This document shows, piece after piece, positions 1 through 6,957 of a stretch of 52,772 nucleotides of DNA. How positions within the stretch are numbered: position 1 is the stretch's first letter; the number at the start of each line of letters is the position of its first letter. The notes beneath the pieces are model-generated. The model searched no databases. It was not told where the DNA came from and was given only the letters and a program-made list of their open reading frames with translations. The stretch comes from an uncultured Oscillibacter sp. GTDB lineage: Bacteria; Bacillota; Clostridia; Oscillospirales; Oscillospiraceae. The position numbers and the translations under genes were made by a program. The stretch is taken from positions 1 to 52,772 of the forward strand of contig CAJUDW010000018.1 of assembly GCA_910584995.1 (NCBI GenBank). Reading direction: 5' to 3'.

Positions 1-329
1 TTGGCGGTCTCCCGGACGGTCTCGCCGTGGGCGATCTGGCTCTTCTTCTCGTCCAGATCCTGAACCGCCAGGCCCAAGAGGTTGCAGGCGGAGGCAAAGG
101 AGAAGCGGGTGCGGGTAGAATTGTCCCGGAAGATGGAGATGCCCAGGCCGGAATCAAAAATCTGGGTGGACTTGTTCCTCTCCCGGAGATCCCGGAGGGC
201 GTCGGCCACGGTGAAAATGGCGTCCAGTTCTTCGTCGGTTTTATCCCAGGTCCAGTAGAAGTCGGATTTGTACATGTTGTTGATATGCAGCTTTTCCAGA
301 TGCTGCGCCAGTTCAATTGTCTTGGACAT
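1..329 (-). CDS. ygeW: YgeW-type knotted carbamoyltransferase, N-terminal part
   Basis: Only the first ~109 residues lie in the window; the gene runs off the left edge. The translation opens MSKTIELAQHLEKLHIN. It carries the carbamoyl-phosphate-binding loop STRTRFSFAS at about residues 71-80, followed by NLLGL and QIAHGETVRETA, the pattern of the YgeW branch of aspartate/ornithine carbamoyltransferases. In the family, a carbamoyl group is moved to or from an amine; YgeW belongs to the anaerobic purine/urate gene set, and its exact substrate is not fixed. The ATG at 329 follows an AAGGAGT ribosome site. It is the third leftward gene after ygeY and a small membrane protein, probably one operon from the promoter near 2236-2263. 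Family call is firm; substrate is not. Confidence 0.88.
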   Translation of the reverse strand, partial: MSKTIELAQHLEKLHINNMYKSDFYWTWDKTDEELDAIFTVADALRDLRERNKSTQIFDSGLGISIFRDNSTRTRFSFASACNLLGLAVQDLDEKKSQIAHGETVRETA

Positions 330-466
330 CGGAAACACTCCTTGCCTTATTATTGGTTCGGTCAATGCCGACCGGGGGATCCCTGAACAGAGAGGGGGTT
401 CTCGGCATGCCAGCCGGGGGGTATACCCGCCACTGTGGGCGGGGAGGAGGCGGCTTCTTCTTTTGC

Positions 467-727
467 TCAGATTTCCGGGCCGTTCCAATCTTCCGGGAAC
501 TGGGGAAGGGGCGGCAGAGGGGGGTCTTTAACCAGCTTTTTCAGGATGCTGAACACCACTGTTAATGATATGGCGTGCATGACAAACAGCAGCGCTATCT
601 GCCGTTCCACGAAAAAATGGTCATAATTGAGATCCGCCGGGGACAGGCCGCCGCTGAGGAACAGCATCACACCGACGTACAGGGCCGCCGCCCAGGAAAA
701 GAGGAGCCACAGCCGCATCCCTTTCAT
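467..727 (-). CDS. small two-helix membrane protein, unknown function
   Basis: This is an 86-residue protein with two hydrophobic segments, about residues 4-27 and 42-62, separated by a short polar loop and ending in a proline-rich tail (PPLPPLPQFPEDW). The ATG at 727 is preceded by a clear AAGGAGG site eight bases upstream, so it is very probably translated. It sits 26 bases after the ygeY stop and 137 bases before ygeW on the same strand, so it should share their transcript. I do not recognise the family. Its size and two-helix layout resemble small accessory subunits encoded beside solute transporters, but no transporter is in view, so this is only analogy. Confidence 0.7.
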   Translation of the reverse strand: MKGMRLWLLFSWAAALYVGVMLFLSGGLSPADLNYDHFFVERQIALLFVMHAISLTVVFSILKKLVKDPPLPPLPQFPEDWNGPEI

Positions 728-753
728 ACCATCGCCTCCTTTTCCTGGTTCGT

Positions 754-2166
754 TTACCGGATATCGTTATCCGTCAGGCTCTGGCGGAACTCCGTCACGT
801 CGCCGGTCTTGTTTTCCGGCTTGTAAAGCCCGGGAACGGCGGCGTACAGCGCGGCGCAGGTGACCAGATCCTGCTTCCAGGTGATCTCGTTAGGGGCGTG
901 GGCCTGGGACTCCGCCCCGGGCCCAAATCCCACGCAGGGGATCCCGTACCGGCCCTGGATGGACACGCAGTTGGTGGAGAACGTCCACTTGTCCGTCAGG
1001 GGCCGCCCCTCCCGGAGATGCATGGCGTCCTTCTTGGGGTCGGCGTCGGCGTGGCCGATGCGCACATCCCCCCAGAGGGCCTTGTGGGCGTCAATCAGCG
1101 CCTGGACATGGGGTGCGCTCTCCTTGTTGATCCAGGTGGGGAAGAAGCACTCCGTTTCATAAACCGTGCCGGTCCAGGCGGGACGGTCGTACATGTACAT
1201 GGAGACCTTCACATCGTCCCCGTATTTCTGCACACCGGGCAGCTGCCGGATCTCCTCCAGGCAGGAATCCCATGTCTCCCCAGCCGTCATGCGGCGGTCA
1301 ATGGAGATGGCGCAGGAGTCCGCCACGGCGCAGCGGGAGGGGGAGGTGTAGAAAATCTGGCTGACGGTGCAGGTGCCCCGTCCCAGGAAACGGGCGTCCT
1401 CGGCGTGCCGGGGGTTGAACTCCTCGTTCAGCATTTTGACAAGGCCCTTCACCCGGTTGGAGGGGCCGTCGCCGTTTTCGTTCAGGGCCCGCACGTCCTG
1501 GAGGATGTCGGCCATTTTGTAAATGGCGTTGTCCCCCCGCTCCGGGGCGCTGCCGTGGCAGGAGACGCCCTTCACATCCACGCGGATCTCCATCCGGCCC
1601 CGATGTCCCCGATAGATGCCGCCGTCGGTAGGCTCCGTGGAGATGACGAACTCAATCTTCTCCCGGGCGTCCTCCGGGCCGTTGAAATATTTGTTGACGA
1701 TGTACTGCCAGCACATGCCGTCACAGTCCTCTTCCTGGACGGAGCCCACAACCATAATTTTGTAACCCTCCGGGATGAGGCCCAGGTCCCGCATGATCTT
1801 CACACCGTATACGGCGCTGGCCATGCCGCCCTCCTGGTCGCTGCCGCCCCGGCCGTAGATGATGTCCTCCGTTTCGTAGCCCTGATAGGGATCCTGTTCC
1901 CAGTTCTCGATATTGCCTACGCCCACCGTGTCGATGTGGGAGTCGATGGCGATGATCTTGTCCCCCTGGCCCATCCAGCCAATCACGTTGCCCAGGCCGT
2001 CAATCTCCACCTTGTCATAGCCCAGTTTTTCCATCTCGGCCTTGATGCAGTGGACCACCTCCCGCTCCTCACAGCTCTCGCTGGGATGGGAGATCATCTC
2101 CCGCAGGAAACGGGACATGTCCGCCCGGCAGCCCTCCGCCGCCGCTTTGATCGCTTCAAAATCCAT
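754..2166 (-). CDS. ygeY: YgeY family M20 metallohydrolase
   Basis: This 470-residue M20/M28-superfamily amidohydrolase has the metal site of the YgeY branch: H77 and D79 in DSHIDTVG, D110 in GRGGSDQEGG, and the general-base pair E145-E146 in VQEEDCDG. A GAESQAHAPNE motif near the C terminus supplies a further ligand. YgeY enzymes are found with YgeW and diaminopropionate ammonia-lyase in anaerobic purine/urate clusters and are thought to hydrolyse an N-acyl or carbamoyl diamino acid; that role is inferred. The frame is open upstream to 2247, but the start at 2166 (MDFEAIK) has a GGAGG site nine bases away, while the upstream codons do not. It is the first gene of a leftward operon with the small membrane protein and ygeW. 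Confidence 0.88.
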   Translation of the reverse strand: MDFEAIKAAAEGCRADMSRFLREMISHPSESCEEREVVHCIKAEMEKLGYDKVEIDGLGNVIGWMGQGDKIIAIDSHIDTVGVGNIENWEQDPYQGYETEDIIYGRGGSDQEGGMASAVYGVKIMRDLGLIPEGYKIMVVGSVQEEDCDGMCWQYIVNKYFNGPEDAREKIEFVISTEPTDGGIYRGHRGRMEIRVDVKGVSCHGSAPERGDNAIYKMADILQDVRALNENGDGPSNRVKGLVKMLNEEFNPRHAEDARFLGRGTCTVSQIFYTSPSRCAVADSCAISIDRRMTAGETWDSCLEEIRQLPGVQKYGDDVKVSMYMYDRPAWTGTVYETECFFPTWINKESAPHVQALIDAHKALWGDVRIGHADADPKKDAMHLREGRPLTDKWTFSTNCVSIQGRYGIPCVGFGPGAESQAHAPNEITWKQDLVTCAALYAAVPGLYKPENKTGDVTEFRQSLTDNDIR

Positions 2167-2235
2167 AAGTCCGCCCTCCATATCCGTCAATATTAACATG
2201 TCAGGAAAACGCAGGTGATCTTTTCCTCTGCCTCT

Positions 2236-2263
2236 ATCATAACACAAGAACGCGCAATGTCAA
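2236..2263 (-). promoter_or_regulatory. sigma-A-type promoter for ygeY operon
   Basis: On the minus strand TTGACA (2263-2258) is separated by 16 bases from TATGAT (2241-2236). Transcription would begin near 2229, about 60 bases before the ygeY start. The flanks are AT-rich, unlike the coding DNA on either side. This promoter is back to back with the rightward one at 2304-2331, so the 2230-2340 stretch is the control region of both operons. Confidence 0.75.
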
Positions 2264-2303
2264 ACAAAATTTTTGAAAACCAAAAAAATTTTTTGAAAAA
2301 GTG

Positions 2304-2331
2304 TTGATTTATCCAAAAATTATGGTATGAT
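2304..2331 (+). promoter_or_regulatory. candidate promoter for regulator/PLP enzyme operon
   Basis: TTGATT (2304-2309) and TATGAT (2326-2331) are spaced by 16 bases within an AT-rich island. The predicted transcript starts near 2338 and has a ~170-200 base leader before the regulator reading frame. Confidence 0.6.
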
Positions 2332-2372
2332 AAAAGAGAAGTGTAGGCATTGTTTTGAAAAAACCGCAGGAT

Positions 2373-2480
2373 TTCCGGCGTTTGGAAGGCCTCTTCCGCC
2401 GGAACGGCCTTTCCGTCCGGGCATCTCTGCCGGGAGGGGAACACGCCGGGGCAGGACGGCCCGGGCTTCCGGCGGTTTTT
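2373..2480 (+). promoter_or_regulatory. structured leader with competing hairpins and terminator shape
   Basis: No protein is supported here. TTCCGGCG (2373-2380) can pair with CGCCGGAA (2397-2404), enclosing the smaller GGAAG/CTTCC stem. The same CCGCCGGAA arm (2396-2404) can instead pair with TTCCGGCGG (2467-2475), which is followed directly by TTTTT (2476-2480). Between these arms CCGTCC (2413-2418) matches GGACGG (2454-2459), reinforcing the second fold. The two folds exclude each other, the layout of a transcription attenuator. No known riboswitch consensus is recognised. Pairing is read by eye; a regulatory role is inferred from the position between promoter and gene. Confidence 0.5.
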
Positions 2481-2547
2481 CAGGCAGACACGCAGCAGAA
2501 GGAGGGGATAGGGTACGGAAAGCGGAAAACTGGAACTGCTGCGGCAG

Positions 2548-3162
2548 GTGGCCGCCGGCATCGCCGCCGAGTTCGGCCCCAGCTGCGAGGTTGTGATCCA
2601 CGATCTCAGCAAAAACCCCGACCACAGCATCGTCCACATTGTCAATGGGCACATCTCCGGCCGGAAGGTAGGGGACGGGGCCTCCAACGTGGTTCTGGAA
2701 CAGATGAAAACCAACGCCCCGGAACCCCGGGACCATCTCTCCTACCTGATGAAAACGCCGGACGGGAAGATTATCAAGTCCTCCACCGTCTATATCCGCA
2801 ACGGCAGGGGGAAGGTCTCCGCCATCCTGTCCATCAACTACGACATCTCCAAACTCCTGATGGTGGAGAGCGCCCTTCACGATCTCATCTCCACGGAGGA
2901 GCCAGCCCAGGCGGAGCCGGAGCGGATTGTAAACGTCAACGACCTTTTGGAGGAACTGATCCAACGGTCCGTTGCCCTGGTGGGCAAGCCGGTGGCCCTG
3001 ATGAACAAGGACGACAAGGTGAAAGCCATCCAGTTCCTGAACCAGAACGGCGCGTTCCTGGTGACAAAATCCGGAGACAAGGTGGCGAAATACTTCGGGA
3101 TATCCAAATATACCTTATATTCTTACATTGACACAAAACAACAGGAGGGTAAACCGTCATGA
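2548..3162 (+). CDS. YheO-type PAS/HTH transcriptional regulator
   Basis: The protein has an N-terminal YheO-like PAS domain (about residues 1-95, with CEVVIHDLS, SIVHIVNGHISGR and the conserved AILSINYDIS) and a C-terminal HTH (about 150-200, VAKYFGISKYTLYSYI). Family members such as DauR are ligand-sensing DNA-binding regulators of amino-acid catabolism. The stop overlaps the next start (ATGA at 3159-3162), so it is coupled to the PLP enzyme and probably controls this divergent locus. The start is unclear: GTG 2548 is the first conventional start, yet homology-like sequence continues back to the in-frame TAG at 2509-2511. The strong AAGGAGGGG at 2499-2507 fits an ACG at 2515, or less well a CTG at 2530. 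Family is confident; the first residues are not. Confidence 0.82.
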   Translation: MAAGIAAEFGPSCEVVIHDLSKNPDHSIVHIVNGHISGRKVGDGASNVVLEQMKTNAPEPRDHLSYLMKTPDGKIIKSSTVYIRNGRGKVSAILSINYDISKLLMVESALHDLISTEEPAQAEPERIVNVNDLLEELIQRSVALVGKPVALMNKDDKVKAIQFLNQNGAFLVTKSGDKVAKYFGISKYTLYSYIDTKQQEGKPS

Positions 3163-4634
3163 TCGACTTAACCGTCAGCCGGCAGGGCCTGGCCAATAAC
3201 ATCAAAAAGGCCAAAGAGCATAACATCCTCATCCCCACCATCGCCCAGATGCAGAACCCGGAGACTATTCCGGAAAAGGTGCAGGCCCGTCTGAAGGACG
3301 TGGGCCTCTGGGATGTGAATCCCCTGAACCTCTTCCGCATCACCTGGAAGAACGAGGCCAAGGAGTCCGGCGGCCTCTTCCAGGCGGTTCCCAACTACAT
3401 CGAACTGCCCCCCGCCCTCACCGGCGTACCCTGCCGGATCATCGCCATGGTGGGCAAATGGTTCCCTACCGGCTGCCACAAGGTGGGCGCCTCCTTCGGG
3501 TGCCTGGCCCCCCGGCTTGTGACGGGGCAGTTTGACGTGGACGTACATAAGGCCGTCTGGCCCTCCACCGGCAACTACTGCCGGGGCGGCGCTTTCAACT
3601 CCCGCCTTCTGGGGGCCCAGGGTGTGGCCATCCTCCCGGCGGAAATGAGCCAGGAGCGGTTCGACTGGCTCCACGAGATCGGCGCGGAGGTCATCGCCAC
3701 TCCCGGCTGCGAGTCCAACGTGAAGGAGATTTTCGACAAGACCAACGAACTGAAACAGGATCCCCAGTACATGATCTTCAACCAGTTTGAGGAGATGGGC
3801 AATCCCCTCTGGCACTACAATGTGACGGGCTTTGCCCTGGCGGATGTCTTTGAGGCGGTCAAGCGCCCAGGCGATCGCTTCGCAGGCGCCTGCTTCACCT
3901 CCGGCTCCGCAGGCACCATGTCCGCCGGGGATCTCCTCAAAGAGCGGTATCCCCACCTGAAGCTGGGCGTGGGCGAGGCCCTCCAGTGCCCCACAATCCT
4001 GAACAACGGCTTCGGCGGCCACCGGATCGAGGGCATCGGCGACAAGCACATCCCCTGGATCCACAACGTGAAAAACACGGACATGGCCATTGCCATTGAC
4101 GACGAGGACTCCCAGCGGCTTCTGCGCCTGTTCAACACTCCTGAGGGGCAGGCATACCTGCTGAACGTCCTGAAGCTGGATCCGGTGCTGGTGGAGCGCC
4201 TCACCTGGCTGGGCATCTCTGGCATCGCCAACGTCCTTTGCTGCATCAAGATGGCCAAGTATTACGAATTTACCCAGCGGGACGTGGTGGGCACCGTGCT
4301 GACGGACTCCGCCGTCATGTACGGCAGCCGCATTGCCGAACTGAACCAGCAGTTCGGGGCCTACACCGCCCAGGCGGCGGAACTGGATCACAATCTCCAC
4401 ATACTGGGCCTCAAGACCGACAGCATGATGGAACTGACCTACGCGGATCGCAAGCGGGTACATCATCTCAAGTATTACACCTGGGTAGAGCAGCAGGGGA
4501 AGGACATGCACGACCTGAACGACCTCTGGTACGACACCGAGGGAACCTGGGACGCCGTCCACGCCCAGGCTAAGGCTCTGGACGAGTTGATTGAGGCCTT
4601 CAACCAGGAGACCGGGGTTTTGCAGAACCTGTAA
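3159..4634 (+). CDS. fold-type II PLP-dependent enzyme, specificity unknown
   Basis: This 491-residue protein has tryptophan-synthase-beta-like features. The likely Schiff-base lysine is K108 in PTGCHKVGAS. A substrate loop STGNYCRGG lies at 136-144, and a glycine-rich phosphate-binding loop TSGSAGTMSAGD at 247-258. It is clearly longer than and different from diaminopropionate ammonia-lyase (YgeX, ~400 residues), the PLP enzyme usual in ygeW/ygeY clusters. The reaction is probably a beta-elimination, beta-replacement or deamination on an amino acid linked to that pathway, but the substrate cannot be read. The ATG at 3159 overlaps the regulator stop and follows AGGAGGGT, so expression is translationally coupled. 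Fold confident, reaction open. Confidence 0.85.
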   Translation: MIDLTVSRQGLANNIKKAKEHNILIPTIAQMQNPETIPEKVQARLKDVGLWDVNPLNLFRITWKNEAKESGGLFQAVPNYIELPPALTGVPCRIIAMVGKWFPTGCHKVGASFGCLAPRLVTGQFDVDVHKAVWPSTGNYCRGGAFNSRLLGAQGVAILPAEMSQERFDWLHEIGAEVIATPGCESNVKEIFDKTNELKQDPQYMIFNQFEEMGNPLWHYNVTGFALADVFEAVKRPGDRFAGACFTSGSAGTMSAGDLLKERYPHLKLGVGEALQCPTILNNGFGGHRIEGIGDKHIPWIHNVKNTDMAIAIDDEDSQRLLRLFNTPEGQAYLLNVLKLDPVLVERLTWLGISGIANVLCCIKMAKYYEFTQRDVVGTVLTDSAVMYGSRIAELNQQFGAYTAQAAELDHNLHILGLKTDSMMELTYADRKRVHHLKYYTWVEQQGKDMHDLNDLWYDTEGTWDAVHAQAKALDELIEAFNQETGVLQNL

Positions 4635-4761
4635 ACAAAAAGCCGTCCGGCATTGCAGCCCGAGGATTGGCCGGGGGATTTTTTGCCCCCCCAGGGCAAA
4701 AGCCCCCGCGGTCCCGGCGGGCCGCGATGCTGAACCGGCGCTAAGAAAAGAGGCTGTTTTC

Positions 4762-5382
4762 ATGACGGTTCCCCAGATGAAGGAAGCGGTCTGCCGGTGG
4801 GCCCGGCAGTGCTACGAAGAAAAACTTTTCGCCGGCACCAGCGGCAACCTGAGCGTTTATGACAAAGAGGCGGGTGTCATGGCCATCACCCCTACGTCGG
4901 TGGCCTATGAGGCCATCACGCCGGAGGACATGTCCGTCATCCGCCTGGACGGCACAGTCCTGGAGGGGCCCTACCGTCCCTCCTCCGAGTGGCGGATGCA
5001 CGCCGCCGTTTACGAGGCAAAACCGGAGGCGGGGGCGGTTATCCACACCCACTCCCCCTATGCCACGGCCTTTGCCGTCAACAACCGGAACATCCCCGCC
5101 ATCCTGATTGAAATGGCCTTCTTCCTGGGGGGCGACGTGCCCCTGGCGAAGTTTGCCGTCCCCGGCACGCGGGAGGTGGGCACGGAAGCCGTGAAGGCCC
5201 TGGCGGGCCGGACCGGGTGCCTTTTGGCCAACCACGGCGTGCTGGCGCTGGGGAAGGATCTGGAACAGGCCCACCTGCGGGCCGTCTACATTGAGGATGC
5301 GGCGAAAATCTGCTCCATCGCCATGTCCAACGGCCCCATTGTCGCCATCAGCCAGGAGCAGATAGACGCCATGCGGGGCTGA
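4762..5382 (+). CDS. class II aldolase/adducin family protein (FucA/Ald2-like)
   Basis: This 206-residue zinc aldolase has the metal ligands H95 and H97 in VIHTHSPYA and H158 in LANHGVLALG. E76 in SSEWRMH is the usual catalytic acid/base, and GTSGNLS at about 25-31 binds phosphate. Such enzymes cleave ketose- or deoxyketose-1-phosphates to DHAP and an aldehyde. The next gene, 11 bases on, is MtnA-like; together they match the last two steps of the DHAP shunt that disposes of 5-deoxyribose or methylthioribose phosphates. The ATG at 4762 has an AAGAGG site. The 127-base gap after the PLP gene contains G/C-rich hairpins, so the pair may be partly uncoupled from the upstream genes. L-fuculose-, L-ribulose- or methylthioribulose-phosphate are all possible substrates. 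Confidence 0.82.
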   Translation: MTVPQMKEAVCRWARQCYEEKLFAGTSGNLSVYDKEAGVMAITPTSVAYEAITPEDMSVIRLDGTVLEGPYRPSSEWRMHAAVYEAKPEAGAVIHTHSPYATAFAVNNRNIPAILIEMAFFLGGDVPLAKFAVPGTREVGTEAVKALAGRTGCLLANHGVLALGKDLEQAHLRAVYIEDAAKICSIAMSNGPIVAISQEQIDAMRG

Positions 5383-5393
5383 GGAGAAGACAT

Positions 5394-6437
5394 ATGGTAC
5401 GAGCCGACGAAGGCGTAGGCTTTCTCCTGCGCTACGAAAATGTGGCCTGGTATGAGGACGGCGCCGTCCAGATCCTGGATCGGCGCATTTACCCCATCCG
5501 GGTAGAATATGTAACCTGCACCCGCCACGAGGAGGTGGCCCAGGCCATCGCGGACATGGTGACCCAGAGCGGCGGGCCCTTCCTGGCGGCTGCCATGGGC
5601 ATGGCCCTGGCAGCCTGGGAAGTCCGGGAGAAACCGGAGGCGGATATCCTGTCCCACCTGGAAAAGGCGGCCTATACCCTGTCCCACGCCAGGCCCACCA
5701 CCTCCGCCAAAATGGAACGGGTGACGGCCCAGGCCATGGACGCTGCCCGGCAGGCCCTGGCAGAGGGCAGAAGCGGGGCCTCCCTGGTGGAGGCCCTGCG
5801 GGAAAACGCCCTCCGGCAGATCAACGAGAACTACATCCGCTACACTGCCGTTGGCAAACTGCTGGCGGACAAAATCCCCCAAAACGGCACCATCATGACC
5901 CAGTGCTTCGCGGAAACCGTAGTGGGGACGCTGCTGCGGGAGTGCCGGGACCGGGGCAATGCCGTGAAGGTCATCTGCCCGGAGACCCGGCCCTATTTCC
6001 AAGGGGCCCGCCTTACCGCCAGCGTGGCCCGGGACATGGGCTTCGATGTGACGGTGGTCACTGATAACATGCCCGCCTATGTGATGGAGAAAAAGCACGT
6101 GGATCTCTTCACCTCCGCCGCCGACGTAATCACCTTGGACGGGCACATTGTCAACAAAGTGGGTACCTTTCAGATCGCCCTGGCGGCCCGGTATTGGGGC
6201 ATCCCCTATTTCGTCACCGGCTCCCCCAACCCCAGCCACCCGGACATGTCCTCCGTGGTGATTGAGGAGCGGGATCCGGCCCTCGCTATGGACGCCCTGG
6301 GCACCCGCACCACCCTGGAGGGGGTGAAAGGGTACTATCCCGCCTTCGACGTGACGCCTCCCAAACTGTGCGACGGCGTTGTAACGGAGAAGGGCATTTT
6401 CTCCCCCTTTGATTTGAAGCGGTATTTCGAAAGCTGA
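5394..6437 (+). CDS. MtnA-like aldose-1-phosphate isomerase (eIF2B-alpha family)
   Basis: This 347-residue member of the methylthioribose-1-phosphate isomerase/ribose-1,5-bisphosphate isomerase family converts a furanose-1-phosphate to the open ketose-1-phosphate. It shows the active-site Cys (C171 in MTQCFAET), the signature PETRPYFQGARLTA (196-209), and an Asp-containing stretch ending NKVGT (D244, D249). It forms a tight pair with the class II aldolase, giving isomerase plus aldolase of a DHAP-shunt-like route for 5'-deoxynucleoside or methylthioadenosine by-products. Nucleosidase/phosphorylase and kinase are not in the window. AGGAG lies just before ATG 5394. The loop LDGH replaces the usual NGD/NGA before NK, so the substrate may differ from classical MtnA. 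Confidence 0.8.
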   Translation: MVRADEGVGFLLRYENVAWYEDGAVQILDRRIYPIRVEYVTCTRHEEVAQAIADMVTQSGGPFLAAAMGMALAAWEVREKPEADILSHLEKAAYTLSHARPTTSAKMERVTAQAMDAARQALAEGRSGASLVEALRENALRQINENYIRYTAVGKLLADKIPQNGTIMTQCFAETVVGTLLRECRDRGNAVKVICPETRPYFQGARLTASVARDMGFDVTVVTDNMPAYVMEKKHVDLFTSAADVITLDGHIVNKVGTFQIALAARYWGIPYFVTGSPNPSHPDMSSVVIEERDPALAMDALGTRTTLEGVKGYYPAFDVTPPKLCDGVVTEKGIFSPFDLKRYFES

Positions 6438-6447
6438 AAACACAAAA

Positions 6448-6481
6448 ACCCCCGGGAGGATCAGCAAATCCTCCCGGGGGT
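6448..6481. terminator. intrinsic terminator between convergent genes
   Basis: There is a perfect 14-bp stem (6448-6461 with 6468-6481) and a 6-base loop. An A-rich flank on the left gives a U-rich tail for leftward transcripts; the right flank lacks a T run. It lies between the isomerase gene (rightward) and the ABM gene (leftward). A second compound hairpin follows at about 6495-6550. Confidence 0.8.
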
Positions 6482-6560
6482 CCTGCGTCCTGACGGCCGG
6501 AAACGGAAAACCGGGAACTTCAAACTCCCCGGTTTCCCATCTCCGGCCGGCGCCAGTCCT

Positions 6561-6845
6561 TTAATAGGTAAATTTGTCAATGGTCACATCCGTACAAAAC
6601 TTGACCTTCAGGGCCTGGAGCTGGGCGAAAACATCCGTTTTACAATGGGCCTCCTGGAAGGAGGGTTCCGTCCAGGTCTCCACCAGCAGGAGATCGTTGG
6701 GGTTCTGTGCGTCGAAGTAATAGTCGTACTTCACGTTCCCCTCCTCCCCAAGGGAGTTCTCCCGGACGCCCAGATGGGTGAGGGCCTCGTAAAAGGCCGT
6801 CCGCTGGGCGGGCTTGCAGTGATAGGTGACATTCCAAGTCAGCAT
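6561..6845 (-). CDS. ABM-domain (putative quinol monooxygenase-like) protein
   Basis: This 94-residue single-domain protein resembles the antibiotic biosynthesis monooxygenase (ABM) ferredoxin-like family. It opens with a beta strand (MLTWNVTYHCKP), then a helix with RTAFYEAL, then strands containing KYDYYFDAQNPNDLLLVETW, and a second helix with FQEAHCKTDVFAQL. Members are dimeric and include quinol monooxygenases and heme-degrading enzymes, but many have no known role. AGGAGG stands nine bases before ATG 6845. It is a single-gene leftward unit ending at the terminator at 6448-6481. Nothing nearby suggests a substrate. Confidence 0.75.
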   Translation of the reverse strand: MLTWNVTYHCKPAQRTAFYEALTHLGVRENSLGEEGNVKYDYYFDAQNPNDLLLVETWTEPSFQEAHCKTDVFAQLQALKVKFCTDVTIDKFTY

Positions 6846-6957
6846 GTGTTGTTCCTCCTGTTTCTATAGCCAGCACAGTTGAAAAAATCCCTCTGCGCTT
6901 GGCTTCACCAAAATAAAGGCGGGCCTTCCACCCGCCATGGCGGCCAGCCCGCCCCGG

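Noticed and set aside
898..2196. 432-codon rightward open frame
   Set aside because: It lies wholly antisense to ygeY, is rich in Gly/His/Val/Pro as expected for a shadow frame in GC-rich DNA, and has no family features.
3168..4763. 531-codon leftward open frame
   Set aside because: It is antisense to the PLP enzyme, whose motifs and ribosome site are convincing.
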